DNA from: Pogonophryne albipinna
Lineage: Eukaryota > Chordata > Actinopteri > Perciformes > Artedidraconidae
Direction of reading: 5' to 3'
Assembly: GCA_028583405.1 (NCBI GenBank)
Contig: CM053244.1
Coordinates: 5,993,204-6,057,203, forward strand
Length of the DNA: 64,000 bases
The notes under the pieces were generated by a model. It made no database searches and had not been told where the DNA came from. It worked only from the letters and a program-made list of their open reading frames with translations. This document shows, piece after piece, positions 52,759 to 63,320 of this stretch. A program made the position numbers and the translations under genes. How positions within the stretch are numbered: the first letter of the stretch is position 1; each line of letters opens with the position of its first letter.

Positions 52759-53159
52759 GATTTAATACATTAATGTAGCCTTTGTTTCTGCTAAAAGAGG
52801 TGTCGACCAGCTGGGGCAACAAGAAAATCGGCGAAATCGAGTGTGACTATTAAAAAATAAATAATTATTATATTAATATTGACAATAACAACCAACCGTC
52901 GGGGTAGCATTTGCCGGGGAGCGTCATGGCGTCTATTATCAACGCTATGGGAGGTCTATGAAGGTCTATGGGACGCCCTGCCCGTTGAAAACTGACTTCC
53001 AAGGGGTACCCTGTACGTAATAGAGTGATGGGGAGGGGCCCTGACCGTCCGTCAATATGTGACGGGTTGGGAGTGAGAACGTGTTGATCTGCCAGGTGAG
53101 TGAGCCGTCATAAGCTCCGCCCCCTCTTATTTTATTTATTTTTCAGTTACAAAAAAAAA

Positions 53160-53252
53160 AGCTTTATTTTGTATCTATTTTAGCCTTTATTTATACAGGT
53201 GAACATCTCATTGAGACACAGGTTCTCATTCTCAAGAGAGACCTGTTTATAC
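53160..53252 (-). mobile_element. L2/CR1 LINE tail fragment
   Basis: On the minus strand CAGGTCTCTCTTGAGAATGA then GAACCTGTGTCTCAATGAGA and TAAATAAAGGCT is an L2/CR1 3' tail. No coding. Confidence 0.5.
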
Positions 53253-53408
53253 CCAGAATCAGCACTTTTGGAACAGGAAGAGAAATAGAGGGATATGAGG
53301 CATGGCTAGAATGGGTGATCTGTTTGACCAAAACACTTCATAGACATGTTTTTTATATATCTAAGACCTATGCTATTGCCTAAAAATAGCATGATAGGTG
53401 ACCTTTAA
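53253..53408. repeat. TTAA MITE family fragment
   Basis: CCCAGAATCAGCACTTTTGG at the left and AGCATGATAGGTGACCTTTAA at the right match the family at 2098-2556 and 19225-19425. From 53409 to about 55190 I see no gene and no recognisable element. Confidence 0.55.
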
Positions 53409-55194
53409 TGTAGTCAAGCAAATAATCCGCAGAGCTAGTTGTTGTTATCCCTCCATCCAGTAGACATCTTGCCCTTTGATGCGACAGTGACGTTTTTGGA
53501 TGCAAGGAAGAACTACAGGCTGTTTCAGCATGGATTTCAAGTTGCCACATTTTGTAGATGCTGCTTGACATGGAACTTCAGCTGTATTTGTTAAAGCCAG
53601 AGTTCAAGAAATGCTGCAGAGATGCAAAGTAGGTTGAAGTTGGGTGCATCTATTATATTAGTCCTGAATGTACATGCCATTTCATTATATTGAGACCATT
53701 TTTAAACTTCACCTTGCAGTACTACGTGATGTGTTGTAAAAATATAAAATATACTAGACTTAATTAGGAAATCTGATTTTTTATGATATTAAAAACTGAG
53801 GGAGTTCTTAGATCAAGTTGTATCATACAACTAAATGTACAGCTACAAAAGAAGGAGTTTGTTTATACAGTACATCTGTTTTGAAGAGTGCATGCACTTG
53901 TCGTGGGTGCGCAAAAAATAAGGTATGCATTGTCCATCTGTCTGTATGGCTTTGAATAACTGTATGTTCCTCCATATGTTAATTTCCTTGGGTATTTAAA
54001 TTGAAAAACAAACCCAGCATTTCATATTATGCTCTGTCCATTGACAGGCATATATGATAAAACATCATCACCAAGCAAACCATATCTGCTCTAAATAAGA
54101 AAAGCAATCAGTCAATCTGTTTAATCGTTCTGACCTGGTGATTTGTGCATGGTTATTTGCCACTCTACAGTAGTATTCCTCTTATTCCTTTAGGCATCTC
54201 TTTCACAACCTCTAATATTCACACCTATGGCCTCTATATATGTGACTCTCTGGGCTGACTTTTCTAGTCAACCCCCGTTTCTAAAGCCTAAATCAGTCAG
54301 ACCCTGTTATCAAGTGGTTGTGAACCTAGGTGATTGGGTTTCAGTGTTTGCCTTCCCATTCTGCTGCTGTAGCCCCCTGGAAATGATGATGGATCAAGAA
54401 CTTGGTACTAGGACAAATGAATAAAAATAACCGCCACAGGCAGGGAAGGTGGGAGATAGAGATAGGAGAATTGAGTCCACCCCAGGTAAGTCATTGAGGT
54501 TTTTGGACGTATAGCGGGGGGAATGCAGAAGACCAAACTGCTTGAGGCTCAGACAACAAAAGCAAAAAAAGGAGAAGAAAATTATAGAGGAGATAGACGG
54601 ACAGGAAAGCAGTGGAGGGAGATTTCTCTGCTTTGCCTGTTTTTCACTTTAGACAGAGAGGACAAAGCCCTTGATTTGTATGGGTGTGATGGACGGCATG
54701 TGTCTCCAGCTGGGACTGCTGTCTCCCTGTCGTACTGAGAGAAGGAGCGGGAGGAGGACGAGGCTCAGCTGGAAAGCCTGGGTAACCATAAATAGTCACT
54801 CTGTCCATAACTTTCTCTTTCCTTAAATATACACTTGTTACAACTAATTCAGTCTTCTGCCTTTGCCTTCATTTTTCGAGCAGCATCTTGGATTACTATA
54901 CAGCAAATTATGAAACACAGCAGGTTGATAATCGTTTGTAATATATGTTTCACTTTCTGTATTATGTTATTGGATGTAGCCTCTAACCTGTACAATACTG
55001 TTGATTAATCTGATACGTAATAATATAATGCTGCTAGGAAGTATTACAAAAACAGAAACAAAAAACTGTATAATTTGGACCAAAGAGAATATTTAGATGA
55101 TTTATAATTATTCTTAATCAATGTCCCCATATTGTAGGTTCAGTGACTGTACCAAGGGTTTTGTGAGATTGTCAGGTTTTGCCGGCACATAAAC

Positions 55195-55500
55195 CTATAC
55201 AGGGTTGATAGATTGACAGTATAATAAGACTGTTGGTTGCCCAAATGCGGAAGGAGGGTCAGAGCAGGGTGGAGAGAACAAGTGATTATTTAAAATCAGT
55301 GTGTGAGTTGAAGCCCTGTGTAGGTCAAGTTGTTTTCTGTATTGGAGCCAGATCTTAAAAGTACTAGTGACCACTGGGTTGTCTGAGATTTTGCTGGTTA
55401 CCGTGGGAAGCTGAGAGCAAATCACAGAGTGTAAGGAACCAGAGGAGAAGGAAGTCTCAGTATGAACCCAGGGTGGGCAGGAGTCTTGCAGCAAGCCTAG
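55195..55500 (-). pseudogene. L1-type LINE ORF2 C-terminal fragment
   Basis: The minus strand from the gap edge reads DNPVVTSTFKIWLQYRKQLD then LILNNHLFSPP and SDPPSAFGQPTVL, which resembles the C-terminal region of fish L1/Tx1-type ORF2. The upstream part is lost in the sequencing gap. Confidence 0.55.
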
Positions 55501-56500
55501 NNNNNNNNNNNNNNNNNNNNNNNNNNNNNNNNNNNNNNNNNNNNNNNNNNNNNNNNNNNNNNNNNNNNNNNNNNNNNNNNNNNNNNNNNNNNNNNNNNNN
55601 NNNNNNNNNNNNNNNNNNNNNNNNNNNNNNNNNNNNNNNNNNNNNNNNNNNNNNNNNNNNNNNNNNNNNNNNNNNNNNNNNNNNNNNNNNNNNNNNNNNN
55701 NNNNNNNNNNNNNNNNNNNNNNNNNNNNNNNNNNNNNNNNNNNNNNNNNNNNNNNNNNNNNNNNNNNNNNNNNNNNNNNNNNNNNNNNNNNNNNNNNNNN
55801 NNNNNNNNNNNNNNNNNNNNNNNNNNNNNNNNNNNNNNNNNNNNNNNNNNNNNNNNNNNNNNNNNNNNNNNNNNNNNNNNNNNNNNNNNNNNNNNNNNNN
55901 NNNNNNNNNNNNNNNNNNNNNNNNNNNNNNNNNNNNNNNNNNNNNNNNNNNNNNNNNNNNNNNNNNNNNNNNNNNNNNNNNNNNNNNNNNNNNNNNNNNN
56001 NNNNNNNNNNNNNNNNNNNNNNNNNNNNNNNNNNNNNNNNNNNNNNNNNNNNNNNNNNNNNNNNNNNNNNNNNNNNNNNNNNNNNNNNNNNNNNNNNNNN
56101 NNNNNNNNNNNNNNNNNNNNNNNNNNNNNNNNNNNNNNNNNNNNNNNNNNNNNNNNNNNNNNNNNNNNNNNNNNNNNNNNNNNNNNNNNNNNNNNNNNNN
56201 NNNNNNNNNNNNNNNNNNNNNNNNNNNNNNNNNNNNNNNNNNNNNNNNNNNNNNNNNNNNNNNNNNNNNNNNNNNNNNNNNNNNNNNNNNNNNNNNNNNN
56301 NNNNNNNNNNNNNNNNNNNNNNNNNNNNNNNNNNNNNNNNNNNNNNNNNNNNNNNNNNNNNNNNNNNNNNNNNNNNNNNNNNNNNNNNNNNNNNNNNNNN
56401 NNNNNNNNNNNNNNNNNNNNNNNNNNNNNNNNNNNNNNNNNNNNNNNNNNNNNNNNNNNNNNNNNNNNNNNNNNNNNNNNNNNNNNNNNNNNNNNNNNNN
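55501..56500. other. Assembly gap (1000 N)
   Basis: A round-number block of N. It abuts the left arm of an inverted repeat, which is a plausible reason for the break. Any reading frame across it is meaningless. Confidence 1.
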
Positions 56501-57177
56501 AGTGACACAGATGTTGTTCTTACTAGTTAACTAGTGGAGGGCAATTTTTCTCACTAGTGAGGTTCTGTTATAAACATGTTAGACTTTGACCTTACATGTT
56601 ACACATTTTTCTTACATGTAAGCCCTTTCCTTCAACTAGTTTGGCTTTTTTCGCACTAGTGAGCAACTGCATGCAACTAGTTAGCTATTGATTTAACATG
56701 TATGGCTTTTTCCAGAACTAGTGGATATGTTCAGCCCACTAGTTGTGGTTTTGTTCTCTCTAGTTCAACACAATGACTTACTAGTTGACATGTACGTGCA
56801 ACTAGTTTACTAGTGATGTGTCAAAAAATGCACTAGTCAACATGTATGACTTTGAAACAATTCACTAGTTAACTAGTTGCACGTACACGTCAACTAGTAA
56901 GTCATTGTGTTGAACTAGAGAGAACAAAAGCACAACTAGTGGGCTGAAAATATCCACTAGTTCTGGAAAAAGCCATACATGTTAAATCAATAGCTAACTA
57001 GTTGCATACAGTTGCTCACTAGTGCGAAAAAAGCCAAACTAGTCGAAGGGAAGGCCTTACATGTAAGAAAAATGTGTAACATGTAAGGTCAAAGTCTAAC
57101 ATGTTTATAACAGAACCTGACTAGTGAGAAAAAATGCCCTCCACTAGTTAACTAGTAAGACAAACATCGGTGTCACT
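56501..57177. repeat. Inverted repeat 1 (315-bp arms, 47-nt spacer)
   Basis: Arms 56501-56815 and 56863-57177 are reverse complements with few mismatches. For example, the left AAGTTTGGCT-type blocks are mirrored at 57030-57045, and CACAATGACTTACTAGTTGA is mirrored at 56893-56912. The left arm is cut by the gap, so the true arm is probably longer. The spacer (56816-56862) is found reverse-complemented at 62298-62343. Confidence 0.9.
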
Positions 57178-57485
57178 AGTTTACTAGTGACTCCTCTAAG
57201 GCTTCACTAGTTAACTAGTGAGCTAAATTGTGTGTAACTAATTAACTAGTAAGGTCAAAACAATTGTACTAGTGCATATAGTGGACAATTTGGACCTCAC
57301 TAGTTAACTAGTGCACATTTTGAGCCTCACTAGTCAGCTTAGAAGACCAAAACAGGCTTCAACTAGTTAACTAGTGAACATTTTGCCTTCACTAGTTAAC
57401 GTGTAAGCTGCAATATGTATCCACTAGTTAACTAGTTGCCGTTCATATGGCCAACACGTTAACTAGTCAGCCATAGGCAAATGAA

Positions 57486-60349
57486 GCAGGCGGGACCCAG
57501 ATTCTGATTGATCAGTTCAGCTCTGTGAGGGAGAGCCTGAGGGGGCGTTCTCCTGCGATGTTTTTTGCAAGGTCTTGAAGACGTGAGGTGCATCAGTCGG
57601 TATTTAGTGCCTACTGTTAACATATTGTCCGTGGGAAGTCAGTCAGTGTGTGTTTTGCCTAGAAAAATACATGTTTCTGCTTCTGCTTTGTTCCTCTTTG
57701 GGTGTGTGTTTTTGTTGGTGCGAGTGTGCGCACGCTTGTGTCAGAACACCGGCACTCGAGACATAAAAGTAGAGGAAGTGATCGTGGGACATTTTATCAG
57801 CGGTGCTCATGAAATGAATAAAGCAGAAACACTGGACGGATCTTAAAATCAGGATAACGATAGATCCGTATGAAGATAAACAACCTCTCCATATTTGCCA
57901 AGACTAATATTTACGGAAGTCACGGCGATCTCTCAAAGCTGTGATCCGAAGAGGGTTACTTCCTCTTTCAATCCATCAATAATGTCACTCTTTTATCACA
58001 ATGTCATTCTAATCCAGCACCTTTCAAATTGCAGTTTAATAAAATGTTTTAAAGAGGATCTATATTTGTGTCTGCAGTCCTAAGGCAACTTTCTAATTTT
58101 AAGAAAGTCTTCAATGTTCTTACCTAATTTGATATACAATCATATGATCATAATAACAAAAAATACTTTTGTTTTATATTTTTGTAAATATGGTCAATTT
58201 TAAAACACAGTGTATTTAAGCTCTTAAATAAACTATTTTGGCTGGGTGGCGCTCTATAGCTTAGGGCCAATAGGAGACCTCGAATCATTATTTCCCCTCC
58301 TCCTCATTAGCATTCTGTGCAACTAGTGTGACGAGTGCACATTTGGGATCCACTAGTACCACGAGTGAACATTTTAAGCCTCACTAGTTCACTAGTGGAA
58401 TTTAAACGCATCTCACTAGTTAACTAGTAAAGGGCAAAGGGTTCACTAGTTAACGTGTAGACATTTTGAGCCCCACTAGTTAACTAGTAGGGTCAAAAGA
58501 GGCGTCAACTAGTTAACTAGTGAACTTTTTGCCTTTACTAGTTAACTAGTGAGTTATTCTGGGTGCGACTAGTTAACTAGTGCAGACAAATGTTTGCCAC
58601 TAGTTAACTAGTTGTGCTTCTTTTGTGTGACTAGTTAACATGTCAGAGATTTTGCAGCGCACTAGTTAACTTGTAAGAATTTTAGGGTCACTAGTACGGT
58701 CAGAGGGCCACTAGTTCATCAAAAAGCTTACACGTTGGGACTTTGGCGTTACAAGTGCTGCTCCTGGCGTCACTAGTAAGGCATACGTGGTAACTAGTGG
58801 TAACGTGGTAACGTGGTAACTAGTTGAATAAATACTCAAATGGCTTGCCATTATGGCAAGCCATTTGAGTATTTATTCAATTTCCTTGATATCAGACGGC
58901 AGCGACCTACACTAGTTGGCTCTTTGATTTCACTTGTTAGATATATGGTCAAACTAGTTAGGCACTCTGCTTTACTAGTTGAATAAAACATTACACTAGT
59001 CGCTCTTTTTCAGCAACTAGTGGCACTTTTGTCCGACTAGTTACCACGTATGCCTTACTAGTGACGCCAGGAGCAGCACTAGTAACGCCAAAGTCCCAAC
59101 GTGTAAGCTTTTTGATGAACTAGTGGCCCTCTGACCGTACTAGTGACCTAAAAGTCTTACAAGTTAACTAGTGCGCTGCAAAAGCTCTGACATGTTAACT
59201 AGTCACACAAAAGAAGCACAACTAGTTAACTAGTGGCAAACATTTGTCTGCACTAGTTAACTAGTCGCACCCAGAATAACTCACTAGTTAACTAGTAAAG
59301 GCTAAAAGTTCACTAGTTAACTAGTTGACGCCTCTTTTGACCTTACTAGTTAACTAGTGGGGCTCAAAATGTCTACACGTTAACTAGTGAACCCTTTGCC
59401 CTTTACTAGTTAACTAGTGAGATCATTTAAATTCCACTAGTAAACTAGTGAGGCTTAAAATGTTCACTAGTTGTACTAGTGGATCCCAAATGTGCACTAG
59501 TCACACTAGTTGCACAGAATGCTAATGAGGAGGAGGGGAAAGAATGCATCGAGGTCTCCTATTGGCCCTAAGCTATAGAGCGCCACCCAGCCCAAATAGT
59601 TTATTTAAGAGCTTAAATACACTGTTTTAAAATACAGTAATACGACCATATTTACACAAATATAAAAAAAATTATTTGTGTAATTATGATCATATGATTG
59701 TATATCAAATTAGGTAAGAACATTGAAGACTTTCTTAAAATTAGAAACGTGCCTGAGGACTGCAGACAGGAATATAGATCCTCTTTAACACATTTTATTA
59801 AGCTGCAATTTGAAAGGTGCTGGATTAGAATGGCTCTGTGATAACAGAGACATTAGTGATGGATAGAAAGAGGAAGAAACCCTCTTCGGATCACAACTTT
59901 GAGAGATCGTCGTGACTTCCGTAAATATTAGTCTAAGGCAAAATATGGAGAGGTTGTTTATCTTGATACGGATCTATCGTTACCCTGATTTTAAGATCTG
60001 TCCAGTGTTTCAGCTTTATTCATTTCATGAGCACCGCTGATAAAATGTCCCACGATCACTTCCTCTACTTTTGTGTCTCGAGTGCCGGTGTTCTCACACA
60101 CAAGCGTGCGCACATTCGCACTAACACACACACACAAAGCGGAACAAAGCAGAAGCAGAAACATGTATTTTTCTAGGCAAAACACACACTGACTGACTTC
60201 CCACGGACAATATGTTAACAGTAGACACTAAATACCGACTGATGCACCTCACGTATTCGAGACGTTGCTAAAAAACATCGCAGGAGAACGCCCCCTCAGG
60301 CTCTCCCTCCAGAGCTGAACTGACCAATCAGAATCTGGGTCCCGCCTGC
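57486..60349. repeat. Inverted repeat 2: giant palindrome with ~1.4-1.5 kb arms
   Basis: Left arm 57486-58851 and right arm 58853-60349 are reverse complements over almost their whole length. At the centre, 58824-58851 pairs perfectly with 58853-58880 (28 bp, one unpaired base at 58852). The right arm has about 160 bp (58881-59040) not matched on the left. Arm ends carry GCAGGCGGGACCCAGATTCT (left) and its complement (right). Confidence 0.93.
58318..59512. repeat. ACTAGT-box arrays at the heart of the palindrome
   Basis: About 25 ACTAGT hexamers lie in 58318-58830, with the mirror set in 58905-59512. Most are paired as ACTAGTTAACTAGT. Variant boxes are ACATGT, ACGTGT, ACTTGT and ACAAGT. Unit lengths counted between 58415 and 58680 are 30, 30, 33, 29, 31, 31, 31 and 31 bp. 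The 15-19-nt sequences between the 14-mers differ from unit to unit, but are conserved between the mirrored arms. Confidence 0.92.
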
Positions 60350-60365
60350 TTTATTTGCATATATA
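60324..60365 (+). promoter_or_regulatory. Candidate promoter for the transposase-like gene
   Basis: CCAAT (60324-60328), an octamer-like ATTTGCAT (60353-60360) and TATATA (60360-60365) lie in promoter-like order, 136 bp upstream of the ATG at 60501. The mirrored site in the left arm (57470-57530) lacks both CCAAT and TATATA. This is inference from motif order only. Confidence 0.4.
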
Positions 60366-60366
60366 G

Positions 60367-60411
60367 GCTCACTAGTGAACGTGTATGGCCTTCACGTTCA
60401 CTAGTGAGCCA
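60367..60411. other. Perfect 18-bp stem hairpin upstream of the transposase gene
   Basis: GGCTCACTAGTGAACGTG and CACGTTCACTAGTGAGCC flank a 9-nt loop. Each stem contains an ACTAGT box. It lies just downstream of the TATATA motif, so it would fall in or near the 5' UTR. It could be an operator-like site or simply part of the element's end. Confidence 0.6.
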
Positions 60412-60500
60412 TATGAACTGCAACTAGTTAACTAGTGGATGCATATCGGTCTCCTATTGGCTCTTAAGCCCATCAATCTTCACAGAAGTTCAAACACAAG

Positions 60501-62028
60501 ATGGCGGGCGTTGTACTGAGACGTATAAGAAGAAGATGTACTGAGATTCAAAGAGCATTTAATCAAGGATCTTTGGGCCGAACAGAAGTTTACGCTATCA
60601 ACAGCTCAATAGCTAACGTAAGAAGGGTTGGAGATACTATTGGCGCCGAGGCTGTGCAGGATATAGTTCAAAGTCTCACTGATCTCAGATCTTTCATCTC
60701 CGGACCTCAAGCTTCCAATGCCCTACATACTGGTTTCCATGCAGCACACCTTGTGCATTCAGGTGAGTTACTAACTAACATTGATAAATGACTTGCCTTG
60801 ACTTTAGGCCTGTACCTGAATATTCGAATATCCGAATATTCGTTCGTTGGAATACTATTCGGGTTTCAATTTCGTTATTCGGATATTCGTTTTGTTTGTT
60901 TTTTTCCCGTTTTTGTTTTTATTTGAATGTATTGAAATCTCCAATATCACCGTAAGAGCTTGTTCGGGGGGTACTAACACTTAACCATAAACGTTATCGT
61001 TTACTTTCTCCGTCTTTAGATATTACTTTTCTCCGTTAATCTCCGTCACGTTGTTTCCATAGCAACAACAACTTCCTGTCAACAGCGCTACCTCTCCTTC
61101 AAAATAAAAGCATGTCCATGAATAGGAAGCCAAGCCACTTAAGACATATACAACTGCAACGAAAGTAACAAACACAATGCGATATATTTTTCAATTTCAA
61201 AGAACACAAATTGGGTTAATAACTATAAAACAACACTACTGTAGAATAACAAAATGAATGCCGTGAATACACCAACATACACGCGTTGAAGCGGTTCGTT
61301 GCTGATTACTACGCCACTTTTTTTACCAGTTTATATAACTTTGTTTGAACTCACATGAATATTAATGTGACCTGTTGTTAACAGACTTACTTAACATTTA
61401 AAAACTCATTGTTCTGTTGATGAACGTTCTGATGAACTGTTATAATAATTATACATGTTTATATATTTGATATTATATATTTTCCTTTTTTATTTCCATA
61501 TCATAAGGAAGACGAGGAAGACCTGCTCTTGACATAACGAGGGGGCAAATTGAGCTGCTCCTAGGTCAAGGTTTTACCGTGAGAGCAATGGCAAGGATGT
61601 TGGGCTGTTCCTCCTCATTCCTTCATAAAAAAATGATGTCTTTAAATACTTCAGCAAGGAACAGATTCACTACCATTAGTGATCCTGACCTAGAAGAGCA
61701 TGTCAGGAGACTCCACAACCAGTTTCCTAGATCAGGTTCAGAAGTAAGCATACTAGTTTATATTCCCTTTTAGATTTTTTTTATATATAATATTTATTGA
61801 AAATGTTCTGCATCTTATTTGTCTTTTTAAATTAACCACTTTCAGATGATGAGGGCATACCTGCACGAAGAAGGGATTGTGATACAAAGAAGAAGAGTTA
61901 GAGAGACTCTAAAGCAAATCGATCCAGCTGCAGCAGCACAGAGATGGGGCAGACTGTGGCTAGGAGAACCTACTATGTGCCCTTCCTAACAGCTTGTGGC
62001 ACATAGATGGCCATATGCGTCTCATTCG
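60501..62028 (+). pseudogene. Three-exon HTH/integrase-like transposase gene, frameshifted and truncated
   Basis: Exon 1 (60501-60762, donor G|GTGAGT) begins MAGVVLRRIRRRCTEIQRAF. Exon 2 (61508-61743) joins in phase and has a GRRGRPALDITRGQIELLLG segment, then a helix-turn-helix around GFTVRAMARMLGCSSSFLHK. Exon 3 (61846 onward) reads MMRAYLHEEGIVIQRRRVRE and stops at TAA 61987. Beyond two apparent 1-bp losses, a different frame gives NSLWHIDGHMRLIR before a donor at 62029. Such W-H-x-D-G segments open the catalytic core of integrase-like transposases in fish and invertebrates. The rest of the core is absent, and only 270 AT-rich bases separate it from the right array. Exact superfamily (Ginger- or IS3EU-like) was not determined. 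Confidence 0.65.
60805..61300. repeat. Repeat insertion in transposase intron 1
   Basis: TGAATATTCGAATATCCGAA then TATTCG at 60820-60870 is the palindromic end of a common fish element. The remaining intron is non-coding. No matching right end was found. Confidence 0.4.
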
Positions 62029-62297
62029 GTAATCAGCTCTTGAATTTGAAAGAAATCAATTATAGTAGTAATTATAATCTTCTAATCCAGCCTAGTTTTG
62101 TTTATTATTTTCCTCTTTCACTATATAATCTCAATCATTTTCTTATCAACAACATTTATAGAAGTATTGGATATATTGAACAAATGTTATAAAGATAACC
62201 TTTAAGGTATTTAATATAATGCATTAATTCCTTGTTCTATTCGATTATTTGCACAGGTGGGGGCTTGTGACACATGCCGGAATTGTTCAACAAGTGA

Positions 62298-62945
62298 ATT
62301 GTTTCAAAGTCATACATGTTGACTAGTGCATTTTTTGACACATCACTAGTAAACTAGTTGCACGTACATGTCAACTAGTAAGTCATTGTGTTGAACTAGA
62401 GAGAACAAAACCACAACTAGTGGCTGAACATATCCACTAGTTCTGGAAAAAGCCATACATGTTAAATCAATAGCTAACTAGTTGCATGCAGTTGCTCACT
62501 AGTGCGAAAAAAAGCCAAACTAGTTGAAGGAAAGTGCTTACATGTAAGAAAAATGTGTAACATGTAAGGTTACTAGTAACTAGTTAACTAGTAAGAACAA
62601 CATCTGTGTCACTAGTTCACTAGTGACTCCTCTAAGAGTTCACTAGTTAACTAGTGAGCTAAAGTGTGTGTAACTAGTAAACTAGTAAGGTAAAAACAAT
62701 TGTACTAGTGCATCTAGTGGACAATTTGGACCTCACTAGTTAACTAGTGCACATTTTGAGCCTCACTAGTCAGCTTAGAAGACCAAAACAGGCTTCAACT
62801 AGTTAACTAGTGAACATTTTGCCTTCACTAGTTAACATGTATGCTGCAATATGCATCCACTAGTTAACTAGTTGCCGTTCATATGGCCAACATGTTAACT
62901 AGTCAGCCATAGGCAAATGAAGCAGGCGGGACCCCGATTTTGATT
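62298..62945. repeat. Right-hand ACTAGT-box array (direct repeat of 56863-57500)
   Basis: It matches the earlier array unit by unit in the same orientation (GTGCATCTAGTGGACAATTT, GAGCCTCACTAGTCAGCTTA, and the final AGGCAAATGAAGCAGGCGGG). About 55 bp present at 57080-57135 is deleted here near 62570. The array ends at GCAGGCGGGACCCCGATTTT. Confidence 0.9.
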
Positions 62946-62981
62946 TGGTCAGTGTCCAAACTGAGTGAAGAGCCTTTTAAG

Positions 62982-63196
62982 CAGTGGCGGCTGGTGTTTT
63001 TTTTTCTAGGTAGGGCTGTACCACATAAAATCAATTTCAGCAAACAACCCAGTATGACTTAATTCAAAAATAAACAGTAGTTTCAGTGTTAATTTATCAG
63101 TCTTAAATTGTAATGCCTCCATAAACAATTTAAACATTTGAGACTATGTACAAAAACTTAAAAAACAATTGCATTAGCAATACTTGCATATATATG

Positions 63197-63245
<49 letters not shown>

Positions 63246-63320
63246 TATATCATATATATATATATAAGTTCAAGTTTATTTGCATTAAAAACGTGTGTTT
63301 AAACCCTTCTGTTCAAAGTT
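62982..63320 (+). mobile_element. hAT-like element start (CAGTGGCGGCTGGTG terminus) and TA tract
   Basis: It has the same terminus as the minus-strand copy ending at 4571. It is followed by AT-rich sequence and a TA microsatellite (about 63199-63266). The right end is not in the window or was not recognised. 63320-64000 holds no gene that I can support. Confidence 0.45.

Larger units (their letters stand above)
56501..62945 (+). mobile_element. Unusual DNA transposon (or nested copies) built on ACTAGT-box arrays
   Basis: The region combines several parts: a first inverted repeat (56501-57177), box arrays continuing to 57480, a second large inverted repeat (57486-60349), a three-exon transposase-like gene (60501-62028), and a closing array (62298-62945) that is a direct repeat of 56863-57500. 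All arrays share palindromic ACTAGT boxes, usually doubled as ACTAGTTAACTAGT. The left boundary is in the gap. The right boundary is near 62945, where homology with 57500 stops. Target duplication was therefore not determinable. I do not recognise the family. Confidence 0.7.

Noticed and set aside
54227..54738. Two short plus-strand frames considered as further hecw1 exons
   Set aside because: No similarity to HECW C2 or WW regions, and no fitting splice phases.
55195..56534. Reading frames of 437 and 353 residues
   Set aside because: They cross the N gap. Only about 100 residues at 55195-55500 (minus) rest on sequence.
56501..62945. CRISPR-like look: short palindromic repeats separated by unique ~17-nt spacers
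   Set aside because: The host is a vertebrate, the spacers are conserved between mirrored arms, no cas genes exist, and the repeats are only 14 bp. A transposon binding-site array fits better.
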